From Massariosphaeria phaeospora (taxonomy: Eukaryota > Ascomycota > Dothideomycetes > Pleosporales): a DNA stretch of 64,000 nt. Shown in pieces: positions 10,049 through 20,858 of this stretch. The position numbers and the translations under genes were made by a program. The notes beneath the pieces were generated by a model. It saw only the letters and a program-made list of their open reading frames with translations, was not told the origin of the DNA and did not search any database. The stretch is from NCBI GenBank assembly GCA_011032825.1, contig JAADJZ010000014.1:1054001-1118000 (forward strand), given 5' to 3'. Positions within the stretch are counted from its first letter, which is position 1; each line of letters starts with the position of its first letter.

Positions 10049-10797
10049 TTATACCACGTTCTTCACTGTCTGTGTAAACTTGACGACGAACTCCTCGAGC
10101 TTTCCAGCGGCTTTCAACTCTTCCACAACCTTCGACTTCGACACTTCATCAGATTCCTGGGTTGTGTCAGAGAGAAGATCAACGTGCTTGCTAGAACCCG
10201 TGTCAAGACATACCTCTACGGTTGACCAGCGGAGAATACCAGCCCAAGTACCATCAACACCTTCAATGCCCCATCCATTCCAGTCATGGAGGGTCTCCCT
10301 TTCTTGCTTCAAGCCTTGAATCAACCGGCCCCACGCATCTATGATCTCATCTCTGTCGCCTGTAGGGGTCGCCAGGAAGATTTGAGTGATAGCGCCATCC
10401 AAGGCGTCGTTAGATCTAGCGTAGCCAGGGCAAGACTGAAACAAGCCTGGGGAAGGCTTTTCCGTAACCCATGGCAGAAGGGTGGGTACGAACTCCTTGT
10501 AGGGCTCGCTGTGAGCGAAAGCGTGGTAGCTTTCGGGTTTGTCCCATTCTGTGCGTTGATGTCAGTTAACATCTAGATATAATTTAGTAGTTAATGACAA
10601 GTCTACGTACCGACCCCAAAGACAGTACGATACTCGCTCTCAATATCTTTGCCATCTTGTCTTAGCACGTGCCCGACTCGAACTGAGTGACAACCCGGAG
10701 TGTTGTCCAACGCTCTGGAAGCATCAAGGAGGCCTGCATTTGCTTGTTTTGCGATCTCTGGCTTGACATACACCACGACAAGTTCAGTGATGGGCAT
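10049..10797 (-). CDS. Dimeric alpha-beta barrel (EthD/ABM-like) protein
   Basis: Exons 10611-10797 and 10049-10548 encode 228 residues; the 62-nt intron has donor GTACGT and acceptor CACAG. The sequence looks like two ferredoxin-like alpha+beta halves. The first begins with a strand (ITELVVVYVKP) and ends in EYRTVFGVEWDKPESYHAF, where a W-x-S/D-x-E-xx-H-A-F pattern typical of antibiotic-biosynthesis-monooxygenase/EthD folds is seen; the second runs from about residue 95. Such fungal proteins are mostly uncharacterised; some relatives are cofactor-free oxygenases or stress-responsive barrel proteins. An upstream in-frame ATG (10815) would add six residues; I chose 10797 for its CACA context. 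No signal peptide, so probably cytosolic. Divergent from the Zn2Cys6 regulator, which makes shared control possible but not shown. Confidence 0.75.
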
Positions 10798-11922
10798 TGT
10801 GAAAGAAGGGAACACTGTGGATCGAAAGATGTTGTGGATGTGGATGAGGATATGACGGAAACGAAGAGGTTGAGTAGACAGTTGATTGAGAAGATCATGG
10901 TCCGGTCAGCGTATATATACCCATCCAGAGATATCTAGGAACGCGGTTGTTACACGCAGTGTTCTGCATGGACGGACATTCTGTCCCGCCCATCTCCGCC
11001 CGCTTCCGCCTATTAACCATAGATTTTTCCGTAGGTAGCTAAGCTTATAGATTTGTAATATTATTAGCTACCTTAGGTTTAATTAATCGTTGTGCTAAGG
11101 CGCAGACGGGTCTAGATGAGGGTTAGCTGGCTTACATCTTTGATGCGTCATCGATATATCAATCTTTCCTCCCCAATCGCCTATAGATAGCTAACCCATA
11201 CAAGTTACTATGAGCGGGATATCCAGCTTGGCGCCCTGGAAAACCATGGGGAATTCTGCCCCGTCCATGCAGAACACTGGTTACACGTGCTCTGTGGAAT
11301 TCCGCTCGGAACTAGGCTCAGGCAGGAAGTATATCGGAGACTCGGTGTGCGGACCCGAATGTTCCCGGAGCTGGGCATCATTGTCGAGATGACAGCGGCC
11401 AGAACGGTGATGTGAAGTTCCACCTCCGCGATCCACTCCAGGTAGGTGAGTGTTCCGGAGCATGATCACCCACGTAACTACATAGGTGTAAGCTCGGGTG
11501 GACTCGGAAGGAGGCACAGAACGTGGGCCAGGAAGACGGCCAGCGGAGTTATGCAAGCAGCTCTCGGCCGGACGTGGGATCGGAAGACAGAGGGAGCGAC
11601 GGATGTGAGCAGCGAATAGTGCCTCTGCGTTGCAGGCATGCATGAGATAGAAGGTTGGTCGATGCGTCGATAAATGCGTCACAGAGGTCACGGCGGTTTT
11701 TCGAGGGATAAGTGAGGAAATGGAGTGATGAACGACGATACATGAGATGGCGTTGACAAGGTCGACCACCTGAGGTTGCAACGGAGGGTCGGCGAAAAGT
11801 AGGGCCGCCGACGCCAATCAGCGCTCTCCGCGGTCGAGCGCGTCGGGGTCGCGAGAGGAGAAGCCAACCTTGGACGTTGCCGTGCCCGCCGTCCGGCTGC
11901 CTCCACGGCCTGCCACCACGTT
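10798..11922. other. Intergenic with AT-rich inverted repeats
   Basis: About 1.1 kb between divergent genes. 11030-11200 is AT-rich and holds two perfect short inverted repeats: AGGTAGCTAA at 11033-11042 with TTAGCTACCT at 11064-11073, and GGGTTAGCT at 11120-11128 with AGCTAACCC at 11189-11197. 11400-11900 is GC-rich and has open frames on the minus strand that mirror codon bias of the following gene; I accept none. Confidence 0.45.
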
Positions 11923-14116
11923 ATGCGGAACCCTGTGGCCTGCGTGTCGTGTCGGTCGGCCAAGCAGAAGTGCATCCACAACGACTCGCCGCCGTGCGAC
12001 CGGTGCAAGGCGGGAGGCCGCGCTGAACAGTGCGAGTTTCCGGCGCCCGGCACGTCCTCTTTCCACCGACGTCCCAAGCGCCCACGAGAAGACTCGGGCT
12101 CGACTCCACCGTCGTCCGGCGGGCATGCCGTGTCCCAGCCGCCGCCAACGTACCGCCGCAGCGAGGCGCCGACGGCCGCTCTCAGTCCCGCTGCCCCCCC
12201 TCAGCACGGCTCGCCCATCTCGACGGCATCGCTCCTGGACGGCGTCGATCCCTTCGATCTGCTCACCGACGAGGTGATCAACAGCTACCTGCGCTGCTCG
12301 TACAAATGGAGCTTCCACCATACGCCCACGCTGCTCGAGCGCATACGTGACCGCTCGCTGGAGACATGGATGGTCTGGGCCATGCTAGCCTTGGCCATTA
12401 GGTACGGCATAGATATCGCTAGGGAAGTCGCGCAACTAATGTCCCCCAGATTTGTAAAAGAACCACCGAGCCTCTTTAAGACGCAGACTGAAGCGAGCAA
12501 TGCCTTCGCCGCCCACGCGCGGCAGATCCTCCAATGCGACCTCGAGACTCCCAGCATCAGCCGCGTACAGGCCCTTCTTATGCTGACTGGCCACGATTGG
12601 GGCGCGGGCAATGGCCGGAGGGCGTGGATATATCTCGGCATGGCCATCAGGCTGGTTGAAGTCATGGGCCTCACCCAGGAGGTGAAGCTGCCCAACGATC
12701 GCCGACCTACTCCCGAGGAGTTCATCGAAGCAGAAGTGCGCCGACGGACTGCCTGGACATGCTTCCTCATGGACTCGCTGCTTAGTGGCGGCAAAGGCCG
12801 GAAACGGTCTTTAAAGGAACACGACATGGCCATCCAGCTGCCCTGCGAGCGTGAGCCGTTTGTCTTCGGAGAGCCAGTATGCACCCCGTGCTTGAATGGT
12901 CCTAACGTGCGCACGCCACCCGTTTCTTTAGAGATTGGCGAGATGAGCATCATTGGCTATACGATACGGGTTGCCAATATCTGGGGCAAGGTCGCGCGCT
13001 GGGCCTGTTCTGAGGTGATGAGATCGGAAACACCCTGGTCGTCATCTTCAGCGTTCCAGCGGCTAACCCATGAGCTTGATGCTTGGAAGAACGCGCTTCC
13101 AGACCGGCTGCAGTATAATATCTCTTCTCTCCACAGCCACAATGCGGTCGACCAAGGACAAGCATACTGCTACATGCATTGTATATACTTCATGAGCTTG
13201 ATGTTTCTTCATCGTGCTTACTTGCCTGTCCTCGGTCCGCAGAATAGCGCGGAGGAGACGCCCCGTTCCTACGAAGAACACAAGGACAGGTGGAAGAGTT
13301 GGCAAAAGAGTTCGCGAAAAGAGCTGTTCCGGCAGTCCGCTATGGTCCTCGAAATGCTGGATGAGATGCGCATATTTGGGGTGTACTTCCTGCGCGGCTT
13401 GGTGCCCTGGATCGGCTTCACCATCTACACCGCTGTTGGTTCAATGCTGTATAGCTCCAACTTTCCCTGTGATGACGATGACCCTAGAAACATTGAGAAG
13501 GCCGAGAACCGCATCAAGCAAGGATGTACCTTCTTGATTGACATGAAGACGCAATGGCCTATGGCTGCCACTTGGGTAAGAACCAGAGCATTCGCGAACA
13601 TCCGGGTATAACTTACATAAGACAGTACGAGACTATCAAACGCATGCAAGCATACTACCGATCGGTGCTCGGGCAGGAAGGGCCTGTGTCCCCCGAAGAA
13701 CGCCAAATTCTCCGACGTGCGATGGTCGATTACGGTGCATTGCAGCCATCGCCGGTCCAGAAACCACTAGACTCAACAAAAGTTGCGGACAAAGCCGTTG
13801 ACCGTGTCAACAATTCGCGAGAGGTATGTCTTCGTTGCCTACATAGTCTCCCGGTATTAACTCACAGCAGCAACTATCCAAGGCTCCTGCGCCAAACCCA
13901 ACATCATCCCCTCCCCAAGATGCACCCAGTGGATCCCCCTCGGTCTTCTCTTGGAACCAACAACACCTTCTCCCGCCTCTTGGGGCAGACGAGAGTTTCG
14001 ATCTCGACTTTGACTTCTCCAGTGCAGCGATGCAGGACGTCATGATGAACGTGACTCAAGATTTCTGGAACTTGTTTCCAGGAGAAGCTCGAGCTGGTTA
14101 TCAGCCATATGCTTGA
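11923..14116 (+). CDS. Zn2Cys6 fungal-specific transcription factor
   Basis: Exons 11923-13575, 13626-13823 and 13868-14116 encode 699 residues. The DNA-binding cluster has Cys7, Cys10, Cys17, Cys25, Cys28 and Cys37, giving the Zn2Cys6 pattern, followed by the basic RRPKRPRED. From about residue 110 comes the fungal transcription-factor middle homology region; the hallmark stretch ALLMLTGHDWGAGNGRRAW is near residue 216. The C-terminus is rich in Pro, Ser, Asp and Phe (SFDLDFDFSS), as in acidic activation domains. The introns of 50 and 44 nt have donors GTAAGA and GTATGT. The second acceptor is a CAGCAG tandem, so isoforms differing by one Gln are possible. Regulated genes cannot be told from sequence; the divergent barrel protein is a candidate. 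A short upstream exon cannot be excluded. Confidence 0.88.
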
Positions 14117-14980
14117 TTTGGTATATGTAATTCATATGGATGTTTCCGCTCCAGCGCGCGTACATGGTTCTACCGAGGATAAGAGGTGATCTTCCCGGTA
14201 GACCGTACCGAAGGCGAGCACTGAGTCAATCTGTTGGTACTGTAGGTATTGGCCGACTAAGGCCGACCGTTGCATTGCGCCCTCTGATTTAAGCCATGAA
14301 CACCATAGTACTGATCTGCTGCCAGTACTTGCCTTTCTGTATTTTTTTAGCCCTGGAGCTTGTAGATACCCGTAGTCTTCTTTTTTTTGGTTATAGGAAT
14401 GACACGTACTGTGCTCTATGCGCGAGATGCAAATCGTACTCTCGAACATTGGCATCAGATTATGATATCATATTCCTGAGTCATAGGTTCTTGTCAGCGT
14501 ACTATAGCTACAGATGGCTTCAAATAAATTCTTCGTCAGATTCTGGCACTTACAATGCTGCGCCTTGTAACTTACTCCTGGTATGTATCTCTGTCGTTTA
14601 AGTTCTGGAGTCTTCCGAGCATCAATCGAAACTCCGTCCGAATTAGGCATGTATAGCCGAGGTTCGTGTGCAACTGTGCCCCGCAACCACTACTACCGCA
14701 TATCTCCCCGAAACGCCGCAATTTGGTAGCAGGTAGGTGACCATGTCAAGACCTACTACTCGTCTTATTTATCATCGGTAGGTACAAGCACATACGAGCT
14801 CCGGTCTCGGCCCAGTCTGTTTAGTGGCCAAGTTCGATGTGGAAAGTGTGCATCAATTGAACGACTCCGACAACGGCGTCCACAAGTTCTTCTGTAAGCT
14901 AGCATGCCATCGGCCTCAGCCCACCAAGTCACCAACCTCCCTACCACATCAACCCCGCCTCCCAACATCCCCCAGCAACC
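14117..14980. other. Intergenic, no gene seen
   Basis: About 860 bp: AT-rich after the regulator's stop (its 3' UTR), then a CAACC-rich leader before the next start. No coding signal or repeat that I trust. Confidence 0.5.
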
Positions 14981-15859
14981 ATGGGCATCTTCTACGAAAC
15001 CATCCCCCCCTCGCTACAGCCCTGGATCCTCGCCCAAAAGATGCTCTGGGTAGCCTCCGCCCCGCTCTCCGCCTCCGGCCACATCAACCTCTCGCCCAAA
15101 GGCGGCCCATACTTCGGCATCGCCAACGCGCACACCTTCTGGTTCCTGGACCTCACGGGCTCGGGCATCGAGACGACGGCGCACCTGCGCGAGCCGGGCA
15201 ACGGCCGCATCTGCGTCGTGTTCATGGCGTTCGAGGGCGCGCCGCGCATTGTGCGCATCTGGGGCTCGGGCACGGCGGTCGAGAACGGGAGCCCGGAGTT
15301 TGAGCGGCTGGTGCAGGAGCAGCGGGTTGAGGCGGTGCCGGGCGCAAGGAGTGTTGTTGTGGTGCATGTGCAGCAGGTGGCGTCGAGTTGTGGGTTCTCG
15401 GTGCCGTGTTATGAGTTTAAGGGGTATAGAAGTGTTTTGAATGACTTCTTTGCGAAGAAGGAGAGGGCGTTTAGGAGTGGCAAGGCGGACGAGAGTATGG
15501 ATCAGTACGTCGACCTGCCTACCTACCTGCCCATCATCTATCTAATCGCGTACGTGATGTTGATGCTTGGTGTTCTGCTAACGGGTTGCAGATACTGGGC
15601 GTACAAGTCCCAGCTCAGCATCGACGGCCTGCCGGGCATGAAGCGCGGCTACGACTACGCTCAGAAGCACGGCGTCGCACCCCTGAAGAAGATGATTGGG
15701 CCGTGGGCGCCCACAGCACCCCGGACGGTAAAGGCCACGCCGCCCATGCAGGTTATCATGGTCGCTGTCCTCAGCTTCATCATCGGCATCGTGTTGACGC
15801 TGTCGGTCGCCTCGCCGGAAACGGTCCGACGTATTCAGCAGAAAGAGGGGTTCTTTTAG
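14981..15859 (+). CDS. FMN split-barrel (PNPOx-like) protein with C-terminal membrane anchor
   Basis: Exons 14981-15504 and 15592-15859 encode 263 residues. The 87-nt intron keeps the frame open when read through, adding a false hydrophobic stretch; donor GTACGT, branch GCTAAC and acceptor TTGCAG show that it is spliced, joining MDQ to YWAYKSQLS. The N-terminal 150 residues match the pyridoxamine-phosphate-oxidase-like FMN-binding barrel of fungi: FVASAPLSxxGHINLSPKG-type start (here WVASAPLSASGHINLS), LDLTGSGIETTAHL, and GRICVVFMAFEG. The C-terminal region ends with a 21-residue hydrophobic segment (about 227-247), which reads as a tail anchor. The enzyme activity and substrate in fungi are not known to me. 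Confident about the fold, less about membrane insertion. Confidence 0.85.
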   Translation: MGIFYETIPPSLQPWILAQKMLWVASAPLSASGHINLSPKGGPYFGIANAHTFWFLDLTGSGIETTAHLREPGNGRICVVFMAFEGAPRIVRIWGSGTAVENGSPEFERLVQEQRVEAVPGARSVVVVHVQQVASSCGFSVPCYEFKGYRSVLNDFFAKKERAFRSGKADESMDQYVDLPTYLPIIYLIAYVMLMLGVLLTGCRYWAYKSQLSIDGLPGMKRGYDYAQKHGVAPLKKMIGPWAPTAPRTVKATPPMQVIMVAVLSFIIGIVLTLSVASPETVRRIQQKEGFF

Positions 15860-16249
15860 TTGCCGTGACATTACCTACTGTTTTCTTCTAGCCGATTGGC
15901 TATAGTGGGGTGCGTAATCATGTTGATCTAGATAGTGTCTAATACTGCGATATTCGCTAAATGCTGCTATTAGGGGGTTATCCTAAGCTCTAATGAACAT
16001 TCTGTGAGCACTGCTGTTTGCTCTATCCTCCCAATCCGAGCAGAGATAAACGTCTCCTATCAGCGTTCGGCGAATGTTGCAACGTCTGTACTGTATACCC
16101 GATCCGAATACAAACGAATGATTATCAAGCAGAAGAAACGTACATACCCAATTGCGTATGATCATTCGTCAAACAGTCTAAAGCTGGCCGCAAAGACACT
16201 GTTTCATATTTCACTCTGGGCGCCCCGATCAAGCACACGTACTAACCTG
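15860..16249. other. Convergent intergenic, no gene seen
   Basis: 390 bp between two convergent genes, presumably their 3' UTRs. AT-rich; nothing else seen. Confidence 0.5.
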
Positions 16250-17419
16250 CTATAGATAATACTGCTGACTAGTATACCCATCATACCCACCATTCGCCAC
16301 CGCCGGTATTTTTCTGGTTTCGATCTTCATATAGGTAGACGTTCCCAGACGTGTGTCCGACCACCTTGTGATCTTCACCACTTCCTCCACATCGAGCCAA
16401 CTCCACTCTGGGTGTTGGTCCACATTGGATGGAGTTATCTCTCTGATCGCATCCAGCTTCCTACGCTTTTGGATATAATTGTATTTATCATCCAATACAG
16501 CCGAGTCTTGTGACATTGTCCCAACAAGCTCCTCTATGTTAAGATTCATGCACCGATCCTCATCGTGATCAGGTCTGCTGATGAGACGCACGATATCGGT
16601 CTTCCCCGCCTTGAGCATGTCGCAGCAGAGACCCGGTGCCAAGTAGGCAAAGGAACTGCTTTCATCCAGCTGGAGGCCGATCGACCGGAGATTCGGAAGG
16701 GTGTCGCAGATGACGTGCGTGAACAAGGAACCCTTCTTCCTATTGTTATTAATCCAGGCCCACGCTTCCGCGGTATCCTCATCGTCTGCGAAAAGATTCT
16801 GATCCATCATGACGATGTCGCGAACGCATGGTCGCATCTCCTCCGGGATCCTCTTCAACCAGAACAAAGTATCTTCGGCGTATGTCGAGAAGAAGAAGCA
16901 GCTACGCGTACAGATGTCCAGGAACATAGGGCAGGCATCTACTATGCGATGGGTATGGATGCTTGTCTTGACGATTTCATGGACACGTGGGCGCAGGACC
17001 TTCAGTAAATCCTGAGTCTCCGCGCGGATTTGTGCGGAGACTCGCAGAAGTGGAGTTGGGAAAGACAGCCTGAATGTCAACAACGAGGTCTGACCGTCTC
17101 CGTCCCAGATATTAGGATCTCTTTCTATTCTCTTCTCCAAATCATCGTCCCACCTGCGTTCCTCCTCGTCCTCGTCGAGATCTTCATGGCTGTCTTCGTC
17201 CATCATTGGCAAAGAGAACCCGGGCTTCACATAGCTATGAGCGGTGTGCAGGAAGTCCGCGCGCGGCTCTAGAGAAAACTCGATTATGACATTGCGAAGT
17301 TCCCGGGGAAGGTCCAGGAGTGGGAACCTATGATAATTACTCGACGCGTTATTTATTGGAGTCAATTGTCTTGCTTACGTCAAATGATGAGCGGGGCGAA
17401 AGAAGTCCGTTATCTTCAT
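16250..17419 (-). CDS. F-box-like/2EXR-domain protein
   Basis: Exons 17379-17419 and 16250-17327 encode 372 residues. The large exon has no ATG of its own near its start; splicing of the 51-nt intron (donor GTAAGC, acceptor CATAG) to a short first exon beginning MKITDFFRPAHHL supplies it and keeps the frame. Residues 15-30 carry the motif FPLLDLPRELRNVIIEF, the F-box-like core seen in the many 2EXR/F-box family proteins of filamentous fungi. The rest shows the family's usual pattern: acidic linker, then repeated mentions of LLRVSAQIRAET-type helices. F-box members recruit substrates to SCF ubiquitin ligases, but for this expanded family the role is mostly untested. No signal peptide or membrane segment. 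Confidence 0.75.
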
Positions 17420-18283
17420 TGCAGACTGTTGGAGCAGAAGAAAGCTATATCAATGTTGATGCAGAACGGGATGGCGGGTAGATGGGACAAAAGGAGAAAG
17501 GGAGGGAACGGTCGCGGGTCAGCCGCTCATTTAACTAAGCGAGTACGCGTGGTCATGTGTTAAAGTGGGGCATTGGATTCGCGCTACCCCGCGACAAAGT
17601 GTGTTGCCGACGTTACCCCTCCGTGTTCTACAGTACGATGCACCAATAATTTGTTAGTACACAGGCTAGTGTCATATTCTTCTCTCGTATACTGCCAACA
17701 GGGGTTGTGTGCGTGTGGCCTGACCAGCAACGAATTCTGGCAGGAAGCGAGATGTGCTTCAACACTAGAAACAGGGGAGAATATGCTCAAAAGGGCTGGA
17801 TGTCGTAGCTACCCGGTCGATGAACTCACACGATAGCACAAAATCCCATTCCGTAGCTACTCAATCGTCTTTCTTTCGGTATAAGTATCAAAGCTAGATT
17901 TTGCTCCCTGTAAAAGATTATGGCTTTCTGTTCTTCCTGTCCTGCACCTTATTCGAAATTCCGACTTTCAATCGTTGTCGATAAAGCTTTCACAAGCCGA
18001 GGAAACACAACCTGAGCACATGGCACGTACCTAGATCCACAGAGAGTCCATAAAAGACAACCACCGAACCACCCGTGGACCGTTCAGCCCGCTTCAAGCC
18101 CGCTTCAAGTAATCGACACGATTCCAACTCTTACCCGAATAGGAAAGTTTTCACCACGCCCGTTTAATACCCAGTCAACAGTGAGGTCCGATTTCGTGTT
18201 CTCTTTCACTGGAGTGGGGCTAGCGTTACTCGTTATTGCCAAAACTCTGTCTATACTGACAATCCAGAAGGACGTTTCTGAAC
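17420..18283. other. Divergent intergenic, promoter region
   Basis: About 860 bp between divergent genes. An exact 11-bp tandem pair AGCCCGCTTCA lies at 18086-18107, about 180 bp before the secreted-protein start. No coding sequence accepted. Confidence 0.5.
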
Positions 18284-19477
18284 ATGGCGCTCCTCTACGT
18301 CCTCGGCCTCATCGCCGCCTGCGCGCATACCGCCTTCGTTCGGGCGATTGCGAATGGAGCTGCAAACATCCCTGGCCTCACTACGTACACGAGTATCGCG
18401 ACAGTTGTCGAAGTAGTCGTCAAACACAACCGATGGCCTCCCCTTTCGCAGCCGGATTACGAACAACTCATCAGCAACGGCGGGAATCTGATCGGCGCGA
18501 TGGAGTCCGAGGACGAGCTGGCTGTCACCTTCTTCCGGGGCAAGTCAGGCACTATACAAAGCCCTTATATCAACTACCCGAGTAAGTGCATTTGCAATAC
18601 TCCGAAAATGTTCGTATCTGACGGCCGTTTCCAGAGGATCTCGAGAACTGGGGCTACAGGTACGACAGCGAAGGTAACAACGACTTCCATTTCGGCACCG
18701 GACCTGACATAGGCGATGCTATGCGCGGCCTCGGCGTTGACTACACAATGGCCATACACGGCGGCACCACTTTCGGGTCCTGTTGGAAGCACAACCAGCC
18801 GGTGACGAGGAACGGCAAAACCTATCGCGTGAGACAAGATCTTTGGCCCCCCGAAGCCAAACGCTAACGTCCCAAAGCCTACCCAAGCCGTCTTCTCCCA
18901 GGTCATAAACGTCGAGCACGGCCTCCTAGTCGGCTGGCAGAAGTTCGGTCCCAAGTACATGGGCGCCCGCCAACAGCCACCCGTCACTGGCAACGCGCTC
19001 CCCGAACTCCGAGCCTGGGCCGACATCATCTTCCTCGAGTGGCTCAACCGAGCCCAGACCCGCAATGCCGACGCGTCAAAACTCAAATACATCGTCTCGG
19101 GCCAGATCCAGAACCTAGAAACGGAGCGCATACTGCAGCGTATCCTCGACGTGGACGACGTACGAGCTCGTTGCCGACGCTTCAAGTGGGACAATAGGAA
19201 AGAGTACGGCGTGGAAACGGATGAGGCAAAAGCGCTGCTGGCGTCGCAGAACGGGCGAGGGGCGGCGCTGTTGCTGATCCGGCATAAGGGCACTTTCGGA
19301 TCCAGGACCGCTATTGAGAAGGTGACGTTCTGGTGCGGAGGAGAGAGTAATGAGCGGGATATTCACCTCTTGTTCACTGTGAAGAAGCGAACGGAAGCAA
19401 ATGGTTTTTTGGATAAGGCTGAACGGCGGGCTCCTCGACACATTATCACTGGAGCACCCTTTACGCCTACTGCCTGA
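18284..19477 (+). CDS. Secreted protein of unknown family
   Basis: Exons 18284-18581, 18635-18828 and 18878-19477 encode 363 residues; introns of 53 and 49 nt have donors GTAAGT and GTGAGA and the second has a GCTAAC branch point. Residues 1-22 form a signal peptide (MALLYVLGLIAACAHTAFVRA). The mature part has few Cys and stretches such as HGGTTFGSCWKHN and WADIIFLEWLNRAQ. I do not recognise the family. The N-terminal segment starts with a predicted strand-helix region (TTYTSIATVVEVVVKHNRWP), and the C-terminal third is basic. No transmembrane segment after the signal peptide and no clear GPI signal, so export from the cell is the best inference. Confidence 0.75.
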
Positions 19478-19540
19478 GAGCTAGTATACATATGTAGTTG
19501 GTCATCCTCTCGACGGTCCCCTGAATCAGTGTCCGTTTTA

Positions 19541-19678
19541 CTATCCTCCATCCTCACTTGCGTTTTCCGGTGCCTTTTCGCTGTCCCTCATCTCAATCTC
19601 CAAAATACTCTTGAGATACTGAACCTTGTGAAGTCCGGCAATGTGCCTACGCTCCTTTGCCTTCAACCTCTGCTCCTC
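19541..19678 (-). other. Out-of-frame coiled-coil tail of the preceding gene
   Basis: Forty-five codons and a stop that continue the coiled coil of the gene at 19695-20858 (EEQRLKAKERRHIAGLHK, then ILEIEMRDSEKAP) but in a shifted frame. The count fits exactly: with only one copy of the 34-bp unit the gene would be 427 codons without interruption. I see no GT-AG pair that could remove the duplication by splicing. Confidence 0.7.
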
Positions 19679-19746
19679 TGCCAGACGCCTCTGCTCATCT
19701 GCCAGATGCCTCTGCCAGACGCCTCTGCTCATCTGCCAGATGCCTC
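19679..19746. repeat. 34-bp exact tandem duplication
   Basis: Two identical 34-bp units, 19679-19712 and 19713-19746, each beginning TGCCAGACGCCTCTGC. Thirty-four is not a multiple of three, so the second copy shifts the reading frame of the host gene. The unit itself contains two near-copies of a shorter 17-bp element (TGCCAGACGCCTCTGCT and its TGCCAGATGCCTC variant), which probably helped slippage. Confidence 0.95.
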
Positions 19747-20858
19747 TGCTCCGCTGCTATTTCGCTCTCAATATCCGCCAGCTTGTCAAATAGGCCCAAT
19801 TTATCCTCCGTTGTGGCATTCTCCGGGAAGGGGTGCTGTTTGTAGAACGATATGCTGCTCATGCCCACGGTGAGCGCATTCACACCCCCCCTCTGGGAGG
19901 CTGAGTCTCCAGGCCCAATAACAGCCTCATCCTCCAAGGCTGCGGCGTCACCAGGCGGGGTGGCTGCCCGGTCGACAGCATGGTCCTGTCCCGGCAAAGC
20001 GCCAGCTGGCAGCCCCTGTGGGGTTTCGTGGCCACTCGACTGCGGGCCCATCTCCCCCTGGTCCCCTCCAAGCCAGTGTGGGTCTTCACCCCTGCGCACC
20101 TCCAACCTCGACAGCCTACTCGGACCCTCTCCAATAGGATCGCCCAGATCGGACAAAAAACCGGGGTCTTCGTACTCCCGATTGTGCATGCCCGGTTCCA
20201 AGCTCACCCGCTTGGAGGGTGGAGCTTCCTCCTCTTCCATGGCCAGGTTTCTAGTCCGCTTGCGCAGACCAGGGCTGCGCGGCGGCGCTGCGTCGAAGTT
20301 GCTCTTGAATGGAGCCTTTGGGACTCGCTTTTGCAGGAAATGGGCTCCGCTGTAGCGACGGGGCGGTCGACGTTGGTCTTTCACTATCAGGACGCTGTTA
20401 TCGGAGAGATTCGGGTCTTCTGCCTTCGAAACTTCTTCGTCTTCGTCCTCGTCCGGGTTGTTTGAAGGCGTCTGCAGACGCTTGGGCGGTGCCATGCTCT
20501 CTGGCAAGGTCGGTCCCTCCTCTTCCTTTGGTTTCGGTATGGCGTCAAGCTGACGCATCACTGCCTTGATATCGGTGACGGTGACCCAATTCACCTTGCC
20601 GGCCTTGGTCGTGTTTCGGTGGCGATGCCTCATGATGGCGGCCCGCAACTTCGTATAGACGTCCCTCGACTGCCCTGGCGATATATCTGAGAGGCGCACT
20701 AGCTGCTGAAGAGCTTGGCCCCATTTCGCAGGGTCGGCCTCGCGTTCGGGCTGAAGAGGAACCGGTAAGATTTCCGCCTCGTTCTTGATCTCCCAATTGC
20801 GGAGGATGTTCTGAACGGCTGCTGCAGGAGAGATGTCCGAGTTCTGCGATCCCGACAT
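19695..20858 (-). CDS. Hypothetical protein, C-terminus truncated by tandem duplication
   Basis: A single exon of 387 residues from the ATG at 20858. Residues 1-110 look folded (ILRNWEIKNEAEILPVPL, then a helical DVYTKLRAAIMRHRHR block). Residues 110-320 are charged, Pro-rich and disordered, with basic clusters such as PPRRYSG and LRKRTRN that could act as nuclear signals. The last part is a Gln, Arg and Leu-rich coiled coil (AAEQRHLADEQRRLAE). The frame then ends abruptly within a 34-bp tandem duplication; without one copy it would run on for another 45 residues (see remnant at 19541-19678). Family and function not recognised. Confidence 0.7.
   Translation of the reverse strand: MSGSQNSDISPAAAVQNILRNWEIKNEAEILPVPLQPEREADPAKWGQALQQLVRLSDISPGQSRDVYTKLRAAIMRHRHRNTTKAGKVNWVTVTDIKAVMRQLDAIPKPKEEEGPTLPESMAPPKRLQTPSNNPDEDEDEEVSKAEDPNLSDNSVLIVKDQRRPPRRYSGAHFLQKRVPKAPFKSNFDAAPPRSPGLRKRTRNLAMEEEEAPPSKRVSLEPGMHNREYEDPGFLSDLGDPIGEGPSRLSRLEVRRGEDPHWLGGDQGEMGPQSSGHETPQGLPAGALPGQDHAVDRAATPPGDAAALEDEAVIGPGDSASQRGGVNALTVGMSSISFYKQHPFPENATTEDKLGLFDKLADIESEIAAEQRHLADEQRRLAEASGR

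Noticed and set aside
10049..14116. Biosynthetic gene cluster around the first regulator
   Set aside because: Only a barrel protein adjoins it; no backbone synthase, oxygenase set or transporter nearby.
15505..15591. Extra hydrophobic segment in the FMN-barrel protein
   Set aside because: It is an 87-nt intron that stays open when read through; donor, branch point and acceptor are canonical.
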